64,000 bases of DNA, from positions 1 to 64,000 of the forward strand of contig DUCC01000002.1 of assembly GCA_012959995.1 (NCBI GenBank), in the 5' to 3' direction. The stretch comes from Acidimicrobiia bacterium. Lineage in GTDB: Bacteria > Actinomycetota > Acidimicrobiia > Acidimicrobiales > MedAcidi-G1. The notes beneath the pieces are model-generated. The model saw only the letters and a list, made by a program, of their open reading frames with translations, did no database searches and had not been told where the DNA came from. A program made the position numbers and the translations under genes. This document shows positions 24,912 to 33,267 of this stretch, in pieces; positions within the stretch are counted from its first letter, which is position 1, and every line of letters begins with the position of its first letter.

Positions 24912-25031
24912 GCGACGGGAGACCCAGGTCAAAGACTGTTCTTAAGGCTCCTTTAAGGGCCCCCATCCGAGCCTTAACATCAGCTCGGTTCGAAGAACCC
25001 GCCGATGCGTCATGCCGGAATCTCCCGTCGC
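24912..25031 (-). promoter_or_regulatory. Structured leader RNA of nrdJ (candidate nrdJ-motif element)
   Basis: On the minus strand three nested elements fold. A closing stem of 11 perfect pairs, GCGACGGGAGA (25031-25021) with TCTCCCGTCGC (24922-24912). Inside, P2 pairs CATCGGC (25007-25001) with GCTGATG (24984-24978), including one G-U that would be an A-C mismatch on the plus strand. P2 caps in GGTTC-TTC-GAACC (24999-24987). P3 pairs TTAAGGCTC (24977-24969) with GAGCCTTAA (24950-24942). P2 and P3 abut, giving a three-way junction. A T6 run lies about 12 bases after the closing stem, and nrdJ starts 122 bases downstream. I recall a published cis-regulatory nrdJ RNA motif; identity with it is unverified. 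Confidence 0.75.
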
Positions 25032-25136
25032 TGATCGCTACCCCTACAGTACGGAACTTCCCCTGTGGATTGAAAGAGGTAAATCTTGTGGAAATCGGAG
25101 AAGTTCTCCACAGCCTTAACAAGATACGGTTTAGGC

Positions 25137-25883
25137 ATGCGACAGCTCCTTCCGCCCGGCGAAGACCAAAACCCGCTTGACGTCTACGACCAACCCCGCC
25201 CAACCCCCAATAACCGGCCCTGGGTAATGGCCAACATGATTTCTTCTTTGGATGGGGCAATTAGTGTGCGCGGCACCTCGGGTGGTTTGGGGAACCCTGC
25301 GGATCAAAAAGTTTTGGGCATCTTGCGCTCGCTGGCCGACATCATTTTGGTGGGCGCCGGCACGGTGCGTGCCGAGGGGTACCGACCACCTCGCACCCCG
25401 CACCCCGAAGCAGCCCAACGGCGAGTAGCCCGCCATCAAGCGCCCCGAGCCCGTTTGGCCGTGGTGACCGGCCGTGGCGACCTGGACTCGCAGGCCGCGC
25501 TTTTTGCCGACCACCCACCTGAAGACCCGTTGCCGCTTATTTTTACCACGAGCCATGGGGCGGCCGCTCTGGGTGAATCTTTTGTTGGGCGGGCAGAGGT
25601 AGTGGCTTTGGCTGGCCCACGGGTTGACCCAGATTTGGTCATGGAAGACTTGCACCAACGAGGGGCCGGCATTGTTTTGAGCGAAGGAGGACCCTCGCTT
25701 AACCATCAGTTGGTGGCCGCTGGGTTGGTTGATGAACTTTGCTTGACCGTGGCCCCGTTGCTGGTTGGCGGCGAGGGGCCGGGCCTTATCAACGGGCCGA
25801 TACTGGAAAGCTTGGAAGAGTTTGAACTGGCGGGATTGACCACCGAAGCCGGTTTGCTGTTCTGTCGTTACCTTTCGGCCTGA
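25137..25883 (+). CDS. RibD C-terminal reductase domain protein
   Basis: 248 residues from the ATG at 25137. It has the RibD C-terminal (dihydrofolate-reductase-like) fold: VMANMISSLDGAIS near 35-48, the Gly-rich cofactor loop IILVGAGTVRAEGY near 75, and LSEGGPSLNHQLVAAGLVDELCLTVAP in the C-terminal half. No deaminase domain is present. In riboflavin synthesis such a domain reduces the ribosylamino-pyrimidine; many actinobacteria have extra copies of other function. The rib genes of this window lie far away and contain no ribD, so a riboflavin role is possible but not shown. Divergent from nrdJ, with the leader RNA between them. Confidence 0.85.
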   Translation: MRQLLPPGEDQNPLDVYDQPRPTPNNRPWVMANMISSLDGAISVRGTSGGLGNPADQKVLGILRSLADIILVGAGTVRAEGYRPPRTPHPEAAQRRVARHQAPRARLAVVTGRGDLDSQAALFADHPPEDPLPLIFTTSHGAAALGESFVGRAEVVALAGPRVDPDLVMEDLHQRGAGIVLSEGGPSLNHQLVAAGLVDELCLTVAPLLVGGEGPGLINGPILESLEEFELAGLTTEAGLLFCRYLSA

Positions 25884-25910
25884 GCGTTCAGCAAACAAAC
25901 GAACCCTTTC

Positions 25911-26276
25911 TTACCAGCCGGAAGGAAGCACCAAGCGCTGCCCCGGGAGCAACAAAGAACCCCCGTTAACTGCTTCAAGGTGATCTACCATAAAACGGAT
26001 GTCTCGCCCGGGAGGAGAAATTCGTTCAGCGATCGCCCACAGCGTGTCCCCCGGTTGCACCACATAAACCACTGGTTCCGCAGCAGCACCGGCGGGCGTT
26101 GACCCAGGGACACCGGTTACTCGACCCAACAGCTCGCCGCCCATCATTGACACGGCAAACACCGTGACGGCCAATAAGACAGAAACCATCAACCGGCGGC
26201 GGCGATACACCTCGGGAGAAAGAGACAGCCCAGAGGCCACCAGCGGGGAAGAAGGAAGGTGAGTAATAGCGGTCAT
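25911..26276 (-). CDS. LysM-domain membrane protein, YneA-like SOS cell-division inhibitor candidate
   Basis: 121 residues. The ATG at 26276 is chosen because AAAGGA lies eight bases upstream; other in-frame ATGs are at 26306 and 26285. One membrane helix (MVSVLLAVTVFAVSMMGGELL), a short linker, then a LysM domain (VYVVQPGDTLWAIAE...VNGGSLLLPGQRLVLP) to the end. The pairing with divergent lexA across LexA operators, plus a single helix and LysM, is the arrangement of YneA-type proteins, which stop division during DNA damage. Function is inferred by position and architecture; sequence similarity outside LysM is low. Confidence 0.8.
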   Translation of the reverse strand: MTAITHLPSSPLVASGLSLSPEVYRRRRLMVSVLLAVTVFAVSMMGGELLGRVTGVPGSTPAGAAAEPVVYVVQPGDTLWAIAERISPPGRDIRFMVDHLEAVNGGSLLLPGQRLVLPSGW

Positions 26277-26361
26277 GGCGTACATCCTTTCAGAGGGGTG
26301 TGACATTCTCGCGAGGACCCCAAAGCCAAAAAGGCCTTTTTTTCAAGAGGGTCCTTGACAT

Positions 26362-26438
26362 GGAACGCTTGTTCGGCGAACATATGTGCGGAGAACAGGC
26401 GTTCGGTCATAGGCTATACCTTACCGAACATATGTTCG
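26362..26438. promoter_or_regulatory. Four LexA operators between lexA and the LysM gene
   Basis: Matches to the actinobacterial SOS box CGAAC-N4-GTTCG: GGAACGCTTGTTCG (26362-26375), CGAACATATGTGCG (26377-26390), AGAACAGGCGTTCG (26392-26405) and the perfect palindrome CGAACATATGTTCG (26425-26438). The first three repeat every 15 bases. The perfect site lies closest to lexA, ending 26 bases before its ATG. Confidence 0.9.
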
Positions 26439-26464
26439 TTGTCAACCCCTAAAGGAAAAACCCT

Positions 26465-27094
26465 ATGAATACAGACCTAACAGACCGTCAAAAACAGATT
26501 TTGGAGTTCATTGACTCCCAAACACGCCAAAAAGGCTTCCCGCCGACCGTACGTGAAATTGGTGCCGCCGTGGGTTTGACCTCCCCCTCAACGGTCCATG
26601 CCCATCTTTCTACGCTGCAAGAGAAAAGTTATTTACAACGTGACCCCAGCCGGCCACGAGCTTTAAAAGTTTGCCGCGACCCCTACAGCGGTGCCCCCAT
26701 GGCCGAAGGCACCGTGCAACATGTGCCCCTAGTGGGTGACGTGGCGGCCGGCACCGACGTGCTGGCCCACGAAAATATCGAAGAATCCATCGCCCTCCCC
26801 TCAGAGTTCACCGGCGACGGCGAACTCTTTATGCTGCGAGTACGCGGAGAATCCATGATCGAAGCCGGGATATTCGACGGCGACTTCGTGGTGGTCAACG
26901 TCCAAAAAACCGCCAACAACGGCGACCTGGTGGTGGCCGGTATTCCCGGCGATGAATCCACCATCAAACATTTTCGTTTAGAAGGCGACCAGGTGGTGCT
27001 TATTCCGTCAAACCCAGCCTTTGAAGAAATGCGGTACCCCGCTCACCAAGTAAACATCTTTGGCCGAGTCGTTACGGTCATGCGCAAGGTTTAA
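26465..27094 (+). CDS. lexA: LexA SOS repressor
   Basis: 209 residues. N-terminal winged helix (DRQKQILEFIDSQTRQKGFPPTVREIGAAVGLTS...) binds the SOS box. The self-cleavage bond is Ala95-Gly96 in GDVAAGTD. Catalytic Ser130 (RGESMIEAGIFDGD) and Lys168 (STIKHF) complete the Ser-Lys dyad of the peptidase domain. RecA filaments trigger cleavage, freeing lexA, the LysM gene and recA. Its stop and that of convergent dapE share the palindrome TTTAAA. Four operators lie upstream. Confidence 0.97.
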   Translation: MNTDLTDRQKQILEFIDSQTRQKGFPPTVREIGAAVGLTSPSTVHAHLSTLQEKSYLQRDPSRPRALKVCRDPYSGAPMAEGTVQHVPLVGDVAAGTDVLAHENIEESIALPSEFTGDGELFMLRVRGESMIEAGIFDGDFVVVNVQKTANNGDLVVAGIPGDESTIKHFRLEGDQVVLIPSNPAFEEMRYPAHQVNIFGRVVTVMRKV

Positions 27095-28149
27095 ACCCCT
27101 TGAGTAAGCAGATCCACCAAAGCGGCAAAGGTCGCTTCTAACGGTGCTCGCTCCACCCGCTCATCTGCGGTGTGAGCCAGCGTGGCATCCCCCGGGCCAA
27201 AATTAACCGCCGGCACCCCGTGGCCAGAAAAAAAAGCCACATCAGTCCACCCCAATTTGGCTTCAACGGGCAAATCGTTGCGATCAATCAACGTACTGAG
27301 CAAAGGATGATTTAACCCGGGGGCGGCGGCCGGCGAATGATCCACCAACCTCACCTGGTCACCGTCTTCTAAAAACGGGGCCAGCACCGAATGCACATGC
27401 GCTTCGGCTTGTTCGCCCGTTCGGTCAGGGGCATAGCGATGATTAATCAACAAAGTCACCGCATCGGGCACCACGTTGCCGGCCACCCCACCCGAAATAT
27501 TTACCACCTGCAAAGCCTCTCGATAAGTGCAGCCATCCACTACAGGTTCCCGGTGCTGATAACCGGCCACTGCGTCCAACAACGGCCCGGCCCGATGAAT
27601 AGCATTACGCCCCATCCACGGGCGAGCAGAATGCGACCGCACGCCAGCCAGCGTTACTTCAAGACGCATGGTGCCCTGGCAGCCCGCCTCAATAATTCCG
27701 TCGGTGGGTTCGCCCAAGATCGCTACATCGCCCGCCAACAACTCGGGGGCCTCCGAGAAAAGTTGACGCAAACCGTTGTGTTCGCTGGCCACTTCTTCGC
27801 AGGCATAAAACACGTAGGTGACATCTACCGTTGGTTCGGTCAAGGTGCGGGCCAGTTCCAACATGACCGCCAACCCGCTTTTCATATCGGTGCTTCCCAA
27901 ACCCCACAAAGTGTCGCCCTCTCGGCGCGACCCCTGCTGGCCCGGCACGGTGTCGGTGTGGCCGGCCAAAATCAAACGATGCTGGTGCCCCAACGTGGTG
28001 CGGGCCACCAAGTTGTCCCCCACCCGGTCAACGGTAAGACCGTCAATGGCACGAAGCTCAGCTTCCAAAAAAGCCACCAAAGCCTCTTCGTCGAAACTAA
28101 CCGAAGGGATGTCCACCAGCTGCGCGGTAAGCGCTAAAAGATCAGCCAT
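27091..28149 (-). CDS. dapE: Succinyl-diaminopimelate desuccinylase
   Basis: 352 residues, M20-family metallopeptidase fold of the actinobacterial DapE type. Metal-binding motifs: AGHTDTVP near 65, GLGSTDMKSGLAV near 90, ACEEVASEHNG near 130, and ILGEPTDG near 160. It removes succinate from N-succinyl-LL-diaminopimelate to give LL-DAP for lysine and peptidoglycan. It lies in the same strand and order as dapD and dapC (gaps of 4 and 45 bases). Its 3' end overlaps the lexA end by four bases on the other strand. Confidence 0.93.
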   Translation of the reverse strand: MADLLALTAQLVDIPSVSFDEEALVAFLEAELRAIDGLTVDRVGDNLVARTTLGHQHRLILAGHTDTVPGQQGSRREGDTLWGLGSTDMKSGLAVMLELARTLTEPTVDVTYVFYACEEVASEHNGLRQLFSEAPELLAGDVAILGEPTDGIIEAGCQGTMRLEVTLAGVRSHSARPWMGRNAIHRAGPLLDAVAGYQHREPVVDGCTYREALQVVNISGGVAGNVVPDAVTLLINHRYAPDRTGEQAEAHVHSVLAPFLEDGDQVRLVDHSPAAAPGLNHPLLSTLIDRNDLPVEAKLGWTDVAFFSGHGVPAVNFGPGDATLAHTADERVERAPLEATFAALVDLLTQGV

Positions 28150-28153
28150 CTGC

Positions 28154-28975
28154 TCAGGTGCTCACGCCATGGCTACGCAGCACATCGTTAAGAGCCGACT
28201 TGTTGTGGCGCTCCCCCTCGGTGAGGCGTTTAATGACCAACACGCAAGGCAGACCGAAGGTGCCGCCAGAAAACTCTCGTGACCGAGTGGACTGCACCGC
28301 CACACACCACGGCGGGATTTCCCCCCGGCTAATTTCTTCGCCGGTTTCGGCATCAATAACCGGGATAGAAGCGGTAAGCACCGCCCCTGCACCCAGCACC
28401 ACACCCTCGCCCACTCGGGCGCCTTCGGCAACAATGCACCGGCTACCAATTAAACACTCGTCGCCAATAACTACCGGCACTGCATTGGCGGGCTCTAACA
28501 CCCCACCGATACCTACCCCGCCAGAAAGGTGCACGTTGCGGCCAATTTGAGCGCACGACCCTACGGTGGCCCAGGTATCGACCATAGTGTTTTCACCCAC
28601 CCACGCCCCAATGTTGACAAAGCTGGGCATCATGATGACCCCCGGCGCCAAATAACTGCCCCAACGGGCCAGCGCCCCAGGAACCACTCGTACTCCCTGG
28701 GCCTCAAAATTAGACTTAAGAGGAATTTTGTCGGCGTACTCAAAAGGCGGCGTCTCAATGGTGGACATCTGCGCCTGTTTAAACAACAACAAGATGGCGT
28801 ATTTGAGCCACTGGTTGACCACCACCCCATCAGGTCCTGGCTCGGCTACCCGAGCGCCACCGGAATCCAGCAACCCCACGGCCTCATGGATAATCGCATT
28901 GGCATCGGCGTCCTGAGCCTCCAACGTTTCTCGATTAGCCCAGAGTTCTTCTATTTGTGCTTGGAGTTCTGCCAT
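28154..28975 (-). CDS. dapD: Tetrahydrodipicolinate N-succinyltransferase
   Basis: 273 residues. N-terminal helical part, then left-handed beta-helix repeats around GVIMMPSFVNIGAWVGENTMVDTWATVGSCAQIGRNVHLSGGVGIGG and a C-terminal tail. This is the standard DapD layout; the enzyme adds succinate from succinyl-CoA to tetrahydrodipicolinate. It is followed by dapE four bases later, so the succinylase branch is complete here with dapC. Several DapD-type proteins use acetyl groups, but the DapE partner supports succinyl. Confidence 0.92.
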   Translation of the reverse strand: MAELQAQIEELWANRETLEAQDADANAIIHEAVGLLDSGGARVAEPGPDGVVVNQWLKYAILLLFKQAQMSTIETPPFEYADKIPLKSNFEAQGVRVVPGALARWGSYLAPGVIMMPSFVNIGAWVGENTMVDTWATVGSCAQIGRNVHLSGGVGIGGVLEPANAVPVVIGDECLIGSRCIVAEGARVGEGVVLGAGAVLTASIPVIDAETGEEISRGEIPPWCVAVQSTRSREFSGGTFGLPCVLVIKRLTEGERHNKSALNDVLRSHGVST

Positions 28976-29020
28976 GGGCAGAGACTACTCCCCGGCCCCG
29001 CCGCCACGGGTTCAATTTGT

Positions 29021-30142
29021 TTAACTTAAGGCCGAGGCCCGCTGGGCCACCAAAGCTAAGCGCTCATCGGTGGCCACCGCAGCCAAGCGAACATAGCCCG
29101 CTCCACGCTCCCCGTAGATTTCACCCAAGGTGGCGACCACTCCGAGTTCTTGAGCCAACCGGCTAATTAGCCCCGCGGCGTCTCCTTGCGGGGCTGCCAC
29201 CCATAAATAAAACGATCCCCCCGGCAAGCAAGCCTCCACGCCCATCTGCCCCAACACCTCAATCAACAAGTTCAAACGGTTCAAATAACGCTGATGCTGC
29301 ACCGCCACGTGGTCTTGGTCGCCCAAAGCCACCACGGCCGCCGCTTGAGCAGGGCCCGGAACCATTAACCCCTGGTGACGGCGGGTCTCTCGCAAATAAC
29401 TCACCAGGTCTTGATCACCGGCGTAAAACCCAAAACGCAAACCCGCCAAATTGGAGCGCTTAGATAACGAATGCACCGCCACCACCCCTTGATGGCCATA
29501 ATGCAAAATTGAACGAGCAGGGCCATTCCAAGTGAACTCCACGTAGCACTCGTCGCTAAACACCGGCACCCCGTTGCTGCGGCCCCATTCGGCAACTTCT
29601 TCAAGATCGTCAAGGCCGCCAGCCGGATTACCCGGGGTATTTACCCACAAAGCCAGTGCCCGTTGGGCATCTTGCGGGTCAATGCTCGAAACATCTAGCC
29701 GCCACTGATCGTCCATAGCCACCGGCACGGCACGACACCCGGCTAGCGCTGCCCCCATGGCGTACGAAGGGTAAGCCACTTCGGGGTACAAAATAGTGTC
29801 CCGCGAAGGGTCACGGAGTTTCAACAGATGAGGCAACCCCGCCACTAACTCTTTGGTACCGATGCAGGTACCTATTTCGGCTGGGGTTACGGAAACATTT
29901 AGCCGGCTATCCAACCAAGAGACAATGGCGTTTTCAATAATGCGTCGGCCAGCCAACGTGGGGTAAGGCCGGGCCGGGTCTGGGTCGGCCAGCACCGCAG
30001 CGATGAGGTCCGGTACGGGGTCTACCGGCGTACCGATAGACAAATCTACGGCCCCACCGGGCAACAGTTCTGCCTGTTGACGTAAAGCGCTCTGCCCATC
30101 AAAGGGCATGGGGGGCGGCACAAATCCCGATGACTGGTTCAT
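29021..30142 (-). CDS. dapC: Succinyldiaminopimelate aminotransferase
   Basis: 373 residues, fold-type I PLP aminotransferase. Features: ALWVNTPGNPAGG near 165, DECYVEFTW near 195, and the PLP Lys in VHSLSKRSNLAGLRFGFYAGD near 225. It makes N-succinyl-LL-DAP from the keto form. Placement between dapD and hflX, next to dapE and dapF, favours this DAP role over a general aminotransferase. Starts at the ATG overlapping the hflX stop by four bases. Confidence 0.88.
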   Translation of the reverse strand: MNQSSGFVPPPMPFDGQSALRQQAELLPGGAVDLSIGTPVDPVPDLIAAVLADPDPARPYPTLAGRRIIENAIVSWLDSRLNVSVTPAEIGTCIGTKELVAGLPHLLKLRDPSRDTILYPEVAYPSYAMGAALAGCRAVPVAMDDQWRLDVSSIDPQDAQRALALWVNTPGNPAGGLDDLEEVAEWGRSNGVPVFSDECYVEFTWNGPARSILHYGHQGVVAVHSLSKRSNLAGLRFGFYAGDQDLVSYLRETRRHQGLMVPGPAQAAAVVALGDQDHVAVQHQRYLNRLNLLIEVLGQMGVEACLPGGSFYLWVAAPQGDAAGLISRLAQELGVVATLGEIYGERGAGYVRLAAVATDERLALVAQRASALS

Positions 30143-31512
30143 GAGTTTGTCTTGGCTTCTGGGTCAATGAACTCTTCTAATCGGCCTACCGAAGCTTCTT
30201 CAAAACGAGCCCGTATTAGCCAACCTTGGCTGCCACTGGTCTCGTTGACTACCTCGCCTTCCCGATGCACTTGAGCCAAGATGTCTCCACGGTCAAAAGG
30301 GATCAACAGATCAACGGTGCGGGTCAAACGCCGAAGGTGCGAACCCACTACTTCTAAGAGATCTTCAAGGCCTTCGCCGGTGGTGGCCGAACACACCACC
30401 GAACCCGGTTCGCGGGCCTTCAACTGTTGAGCAGCCACTGGGTCAAGGTCAGCCTTATTAAAGACGAAAACTTCCGGCACGGTGTCGGCACCAATTTCTT
30501 TTAACACCGTGCGCACGGCGTTAATGCTGCCGGAGGGGTCGGGGTCTGAGGCATCCACGAGATGCAACAAAAGGTCCGCATCGATCACCACATCAAGCGT
30601 TGAGGTGAAGGCTTCCACCAGTTGATGGGGAAGTTTGCGCACAAAACCCACCGTGTCGGTCAAAAACACGGCCTCGCCACCGGCCAAGGCAAGACGCCGG
30701 GTGGTGGCGTCCAAGGTGGCAAACAAGCGGTCCTCTACCAACACCCCGGCATCGGTGAGCGCATTCAACAAGGTGGATTTTCCGGCGTTGGTGTAACCCA
30801 CGATGGCCACCGCACGGTTGCTGGTTCGTTTGCGAGACTTCGATTGGGTGGCCCGGTTTTTGCGCAACTGTTTTAAGTTGCCTTCCAATTTAGTGATACG
30901 ACGCATAAGCCGTCGACGGTCTACCTCGAGTTGCGTTTCACCCGGGCCACGGGTGCCGATACCGCCCGCTTGCTGAGAAAAAGTACGCCCCGAACGACGC
31001 AATCGCGGCAACCGGTAACGCAACTGAGCAAGTTCGACTTGCGCTTTACCTTCCGGGCTCGAAGCGTTCTGCGCAAAAATATCCAAGATGACCGCTGTGC
31101 GATCCAGGGCACTGCGTTTCAATATTTTTTCTAAATTACCTTGTTGAGCCGGAGACAACTCGTTATCAAAAACCACGGTGTCGGCGTCCAGAGACTCAGA
31201 TATTTGACGAATCTCTTCGGCTTTACCGCTGCCCACATAGGTTGCTCGGTCGGGCGATAAACGGTTTTGCTGTACCCGAGCCACCGGGTCGGCCCCCGCC
31301 GTGTCAACCAGTCGAGCCAGTTCATCTAAAGACGCTTCGGCTTCTTCAATGTTGTCGCCCGGCAAAGTTACCGAAGCCAACACAATGCGCTCACGAAAAG
31401 CCCGGTCAATAAAACCGCTGCTTTCGCCACCGAACTCGCCAAACGCCCCCCGGTGGTCGCCTTCGAACGCTTCATCAAGTTCTTCGGTTTCTTCTGCTGG
31501 CTGGTCACCCAT
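30139..31512 (-). CDS. hflX: GTPase HflX, ribosome-associated
   Basis: 457 residues. An acidic N-terminal extension precedes the HflX N-domain (ATYVGSGKAEEIRQI, FDNELSPAQQGNLEK), a Arg/Lys linker, and the GTPase domain with G1 GYTNAGKSTLLN, DTVGFVRKLPHQLVEAF, NKAD, and SATTGEG motifs. It releases stalled or stressed ribosomes. The start ATG overlaps the dapF stop by eight bases; dapF is upstream. Location between DAP genes is coincidental by function, but the gene order miaA/dapF/hflX occurs in other actinobacteria. Confidence 0.94.
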   Translation of the reverse strand: MGDQPAEETEELDEAFEGDHRGAFGEFGGESSGFIDRAFRERIVLASVTLPGDNIEEAEASLDELARLVDTAGADPVARVQQNRLSPDRATYVGSGKAEEIRQISESLDADTVVFDNELSPAQQGNLEKILKRSALDRTAVILDIFAQNASSPEGKAQVELAQLRYRLPRLRRSGRTFSQQAGGIGTRGPGETQLEVDRRRLMRRITKLEGNLKQLRKNRATQSKSRKRTSNRAVAIVGYTNAGKSTLLNALTDAGVLVEDRLFATLDATTRRLALAGGEAVFLTDTVGFVRKLPHQLVEAFTSTLDVVIDADLLLHLVDASDPDPSGSINAVRTVLKEIGADTVPEVFVFNKADLDPVAAQQLKAREPGSVVCSATTGEGLEDLLEVVGSHLRRLTRTVDLLIPFDRGDILAQVHREGEVVNETSGSQGWLIRARFEEASVGRLEEFIDPEAKTNS

Positions 31513-32302
31513 CAGTTACCTCAAAAGTTGTTTCAAAAGTAGACCGGCAACGGTAGGTCGGTTCGCCTTCTACAGTGATGTTGGCCACCCCGCCAGGCAT
31601 AGACACCGCTACCTCGCCGCCCACCAGTCCCCAACGGTGCGCCACCAAAGCAGTGGCAGTGGCCCCGGTGCCACAGGCCTCGGTCAGCCCTACACCACGC
31701 TCCCAGGGGCGCATGGTCAGAGCGTTAGCGTCTTGGGCTTGCACGATGTGCACGTTGCAACCGGTGGGCATAAAGAAGGCCTCTACGGCGGGGCCCACCT
31801 GCGCAAGATCAACCGAATCTATGTTGTCGACTTCGATCACCAAATGCGGATTGCCTAAATCTATGGAATCCATACGGCCTCCACCGAGGCCCGCGAGGTC
31901 AAGGTTTAACCCCGCAAAATCCGGGCCCTTTTGAGGCTTACCCATACCCACGGTGGCCATTACCTGATCTTGGTTCGCGGCGCCATCTACCTTTATGGAG
32001 CGCGGCCCGGCTGTGGTGTCAACTTCAAGAGAAAGGTCATCAACGGAAAGCTTTTTCGCCAAAGCATGACCAAAGCACGCCAAACCGTTTCCGCTTACTT
32101 CGGCCCGACCGCCATCGGCATTAAATAACGAAAACATGTATTGGTTTTGGGTACCGGGGGTACCGAACACCAGGCCGTCGGCTCCCCACGGGCTGGAGCG
32201 ATCACAAAAGCGGCGCGCCAAGGCGGGCGCCTGACTGGGGATCGTTTCGGCAAAGGCAATCAAGAAGTCGTTGCCTAACCCGTGGTAGCGGCTGATCTGC
32301 AT
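31505..32302 (-). CDS. dapF: Diaminopimelate epimerase
   Basis: 265 residues. The two catalytic Cys motifs of PLP-independent epimerases are present: SGNGLACFGHAL (near residue 80) and EACGTGATATALVAH (near 215), with GNDFLI at the start. Converts LL-DAP to meso-DAP, the peptidoglycan cross-linker and lysine precursor. Starts from an ATG after a 42-base gap behind miaA. Confidence 0.95.
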   Translation of the reverse strand: MQISRYHGLGNDFLIAFAETIPSQAPALARRFCDRSSPWGADGLVFGTPGTQNQYMFSLFNADGGRAEVSGNGLACFGHALAKKLSVDDLSLEVDTTAGPRSIKVDGAANQDQVMATVGMGKPQKGPDFAGLNLDLAGLGGGRMDSIDLGNPHLVIEVDNIDSVDLAQVGPAVEAFFMPTGCNVHIVQAQDANALTMRPWERGVGLTEACGTGATATALVAHRWGLVGGEVAVSMPGGVANITVEGEPTYRCRSTFETTFEVTDG

Positions 32303-32344
32303 AGTTAACAGTCTGGCCTCTGGGCGAGCCTCTGGGGTGGTTGA

Positions 32345-33265
32345 TTAATGATTTGCCAACTCGTCAAAACGCAAGAGCACTTTTTCCAGCACTTCTTGCG
32401 AACTTTCTTGCACATCAAGCCATTCGATTCTTGGGTCGCGGCGAAACCAGCGTTCTTGACGGCGAGCAAAGCGGCGGGTATCACGCACCGCTTCGGCCAC
32501 CGCATCTTCGAGCGTGCAGAGGCCATCAAGGTGTGCCGCAAGCTGGCCATAGCCCAACGCTCGCTTAGCGGTTCGAGAAGGCTCCAAAGCCATGACCTCA
32601 GCCACTTCGTCGAGAAAACCTTCATCGAGCTGCTTTTGATAGCGCTCGGCAATGCGCCGGTCTACTAACTCTCGGCTAAGCCTCAGCCCAACCTGGGTAA
32701 AGGGGGTCGGCGGGTAAGCATCTATGCCGGGGCCAAAGGCAGAAAAAGGCCGTCCAGCCCCCACCGTGACCTCCAAGGCCCGCAATATCCGGCGCCGGTT
32801 AGAGGGCTCCATACGGCCGGCCGCCAGCGGGTCAAGGGTCAACAAGCGTTGATACAACACCTCGATGTCGCTTTCGGTTTCTAACTCGGCTCGTGTTTCA
32901 GGAAACTGCCCCGGGATGTCGAGGTCGTCGACCACTGAGCGAACGTGCAGGCCGGTGCCGCCCACCAACACTGCTCGCTTACCCCGTGTTTCTATATCAG
33001 CAATGGCCTGTTGGGCAGCCCTTTGAAATTGCGACACCGTGAACTCCTCTGTGGGAGCCGCTAAATCGATCAAATGGTGCGGCACCGCCGCTTGTTCCTC
33101 TGCTGTTGGAGTAGCGGTGCCAATATTCATGTGCCGATAAAGCGCCATGGAATCCATGGAAACCAACTCAACGTTTGGGCGCAGTTGAGCCAAAGCAAAA
33201 GCTAACGAAGACTTCCCCGAAGCAGTGGTACCCAGAATTACTAAATGGCCGTTGGCAACAACCAT
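32345..33265 (-). CDS. miaA: tRNA dimethylallyltransferase
   Basis: 306 residues. P-loop GTTASGKSSLAFALAQL near 10-26, the substrate motif MDSMALYRHMNIGTATPT near 38-56, HHLIDLAAPTEEFTV near 64, and a C-terminal region for tRNA binding (RRFARRQERWFRRDP). It prenylates A37 of UNN-reading tRNAs, and MiaB, encoded two bases upstream, then adds the methylthio group. The two enzymes are thus in one operon in reverse pathway order. Confidence 0.94.
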   Translation of the reverse strand: MVVANGHLVILGTTASGKSSLAFALAQLRPNVELVSMDSMALYRHMNIGTATPTAEEQAAVPHHLIDLAAPTEEFTVSQFQRAAQQAIADIETRGKRAVLVGGTGLHVRSVVDDLDIPGQFPETRAELETESDIEVLYQRLLTLDPLAAGRMEPSNRRRILRALEVTVGAGRPFSAFGPGIDAYPPTPFTQVGLRLSRELVDRRIAERYQKQLDEGFLDEVAEVMALEPSRTAKRALGYGQLAAHLDGLCTLEDAVAEAVRDTRRFARRQERWFRRDPRIEWLDVQESSQEVLEKVLLRFDELANH

Positions 33266-33267
33266 GA

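Noticed and set aside
24911-25032. Leader RNA on the plus strand for the RibD-like gene
   Set aside because: The P2 stem would hold an A-C mismatch on the plus strand, while the minus strand has G-U; the nrdJ orientation fits better, though one marginal outer pair favours plus.
24790-25136. Cobalamin riboswitch for nrdJ
   Set aside because: The conserved B12-box core and the GCCACTG-type loop are not found on either strand, although the B12-dependent gene makes one plausible.
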